Part shown: positions 5,344 to 5,951 of the stretch, in pieces | Numbering within the stretch: position 1 is the stretch's first letter | Layout of the letters: each line of letters starts with the position of its first letter | NCBI GenBank assembly: GCA_900756495.1 | Contig: CAAEKI010000086.1 | Span: 1 to 5,951 of the forward strand | Source: an uncultured Oscillospiraceae bacterium | Lineage (GTDB): Bacteria > Bacillota > Clostridia > Oscillospirales > Oscillospiraceae | Direction of reading: 5' to 3' | Length of the DNA stretch: 5,951 nt | Notes under the pieces: model-generated | Databases searched by the model: none | What the model was told of the DNA's origin: nothing | What the model saw: only the letters and a program-made list of their open reading frames with translations | Position numbers and translations under genes: made by a program

Positions 5344-5951
5344 CTACACACCCTTTCCAAAGGGACAGATGGGATAGTGACACTGCTCACAGCCCAGGCA
5401 CAGCCCGCCGTGGCCCAGTCCCTTGAGATCGGCGCGGCTGACGGGAATGCCGGCGGCCACCCGGGGGAGAATCAGGTCAAAAATGGTGGCCTTGGCATAC
5501 ATGACGCAGCCGGGCAGGCCCATAACGGGCGTCCCGTCGGCGTAATAGCCCAGCAGGAACATGGCGCCGGGGAGCACGGGAGCGCCGTAGCTCACCACAT
5601 TGACTCCGGCGGCCTTGATGGCGCCGGGTGTTCTGTCGTCAGGGTCCACGCTCATGCCGCCGGTACAGAGGATGAGATCCACACCTTTTTTGTGGAAGTC
5701 CTCCACAGCTGCGGTAATGGCGGCCATATCATCGCCGGGAAGGATATGCTCGGTGACCGAAATGCCAAAGGCGGCCAGCTTGTCCACAATAACGGGGGTA
5801 AAGGTGTCCTGAATACGGCCGGTGGAGACCTCGCTGCCGGTGGTGATGAGGCCGCAGGTCTTCAGCTTCCAGGGGTGGAGGGAGAGAATAGGACCCTCGC
5901 CGGCGCGCTCCTCCACCGCCCGGAGCTTACCGGCGGGAATGACCAGGGGAA
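5344..5951 (-). CDS. MoCF-fold molybdopterin-binding protein, C-terminal part (5' end outside window)
   Basis: This is a partial gene. The frame is open to the right edge, giving 201 visible residues before the TAG stop. A GTG at 5916 could be taken as a start, but the upstream codons (reading PLVIPAGKLRAVEE) join smoothly to the protein, so the true start is probably beyond 5951. The visible part is a MoCF_biosynth (MoeA/MogA-like) domain. It has TTGSEV near its beginning, then CTGGMSVDPDDRTPGAI and LPGCVMYAKA, which resemble the MPT-binding loops of MogA and MoeA. The tail carries four cysteines spaced CxxCxxCx4C (CLGCEQCHYPICPFGK), plausibly a metal or Fe-S site. From family knowledge, such proteins occur beside Moco genes in anaerobic Firmicutes, with an additional N-terminal region; their exact reaction is not established here. 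Its stop lies 3 nt before moeA, so the two are probably co-transcribed. Binding of a Mo-pterin is inferred. Confidence 0.88.
   Translation of the reverse strand, partial: PLVIPAGKLRAVEERAGEGPILSLHPWKLKTCGLITTGSEVSTGRIQDTFTPVIVDKLAAFGISVTEHILPGDDMAAITAAVEDFHKKGVDLILCTGGMSVDPDDRTPGAIKAAGVNVVSYGAPVLPGAMFLLGYYADGTPVMGLPGCVMYAKATIFDLILPRVAAGIPVSRADLKGLGHGGLCLGCEQCHYPICPFGKGV

Noticed and set aside
1..5951. CRISPR array, tRNA or rRNA gene, insertion sequence
   Set aside because: No regularly spaced repeats, tRNA-like cloverleaf, rRNA segment or transposase was seen on either strand.

Overview
This window is one strand-coherent block of molybdenum cofactor (Moco) biosynthesis and molybdate uptake genes. 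All of them lie on the minus strand, so transcription runs from the right edge (5951) to the left edge (1). The DNA is GC-rich. The molybdate-binding protein has a Gram-positive-style lipoprotein signal, Shine-Dalgarno (SD) sites are mostly strong and AGGAGG-like, and genes are tightly packed. Together these suggest a high-GC, low-oxygen Firmicute, for example a gut Clostridia/Oscillospiraceae-type organism. That placement is inference from style, not from a marker gene.

Layout in the direction of transcription. (1) 5951-5344 is the 3' part of a MoCF-fold molybdopterin-binding protein with a C-terminal cysteine cluster; it runs off the window. (2) 5340-4102 is moeA (molybdenum insertion). (3) 4112-3627 is moaC and 3640-3131 is mobB. 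(4) 3138-2164 is moaA. These five genes are separated by 3 nt or overlap by 8-14 nt. (5) 2163-2017 is a 147-nt gap holding a long inverted repeat that encloses a terminator-like hairpin with competing folds. (6) 2016-1579 is a small MOSC-domain protein, and 1575-1087 is a mogA/moaB-type MPT adenylyltransferase 3 nt downstream. (7) 1086-939 is a 148-nt gap that looks like a structured RNA leader. (8) 938-24 is modA, the molybdate-binding lipoprotein. A possible modB start lies at 19-17 at the window edge.

The genes cover most of one pathway. MoaA and MoaC convert GTP to cyclic pyranopterin monophosphate. MogA adenylylates molybdopterin (MPT), and MoeA inserts molybdate. MobB is a GTPase linked to nucleotide attachment. 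The MOSC protein and the MoCF-fold protein probably bind or carry Mo-pterin or sulfur. ModA captures the molybdate. MPT synthase (MoaD/MoaE), MoeB and MobA/MocA are not in the window and would have to lie elsewhere.

The genes are recognisable families. The least explained parts are the two intergenic stretches, 939-1086 (the modA leader) and 2080-2165 (between moaA and the MOSC gene). These are where a new regulatory RNA or repeat element would be.
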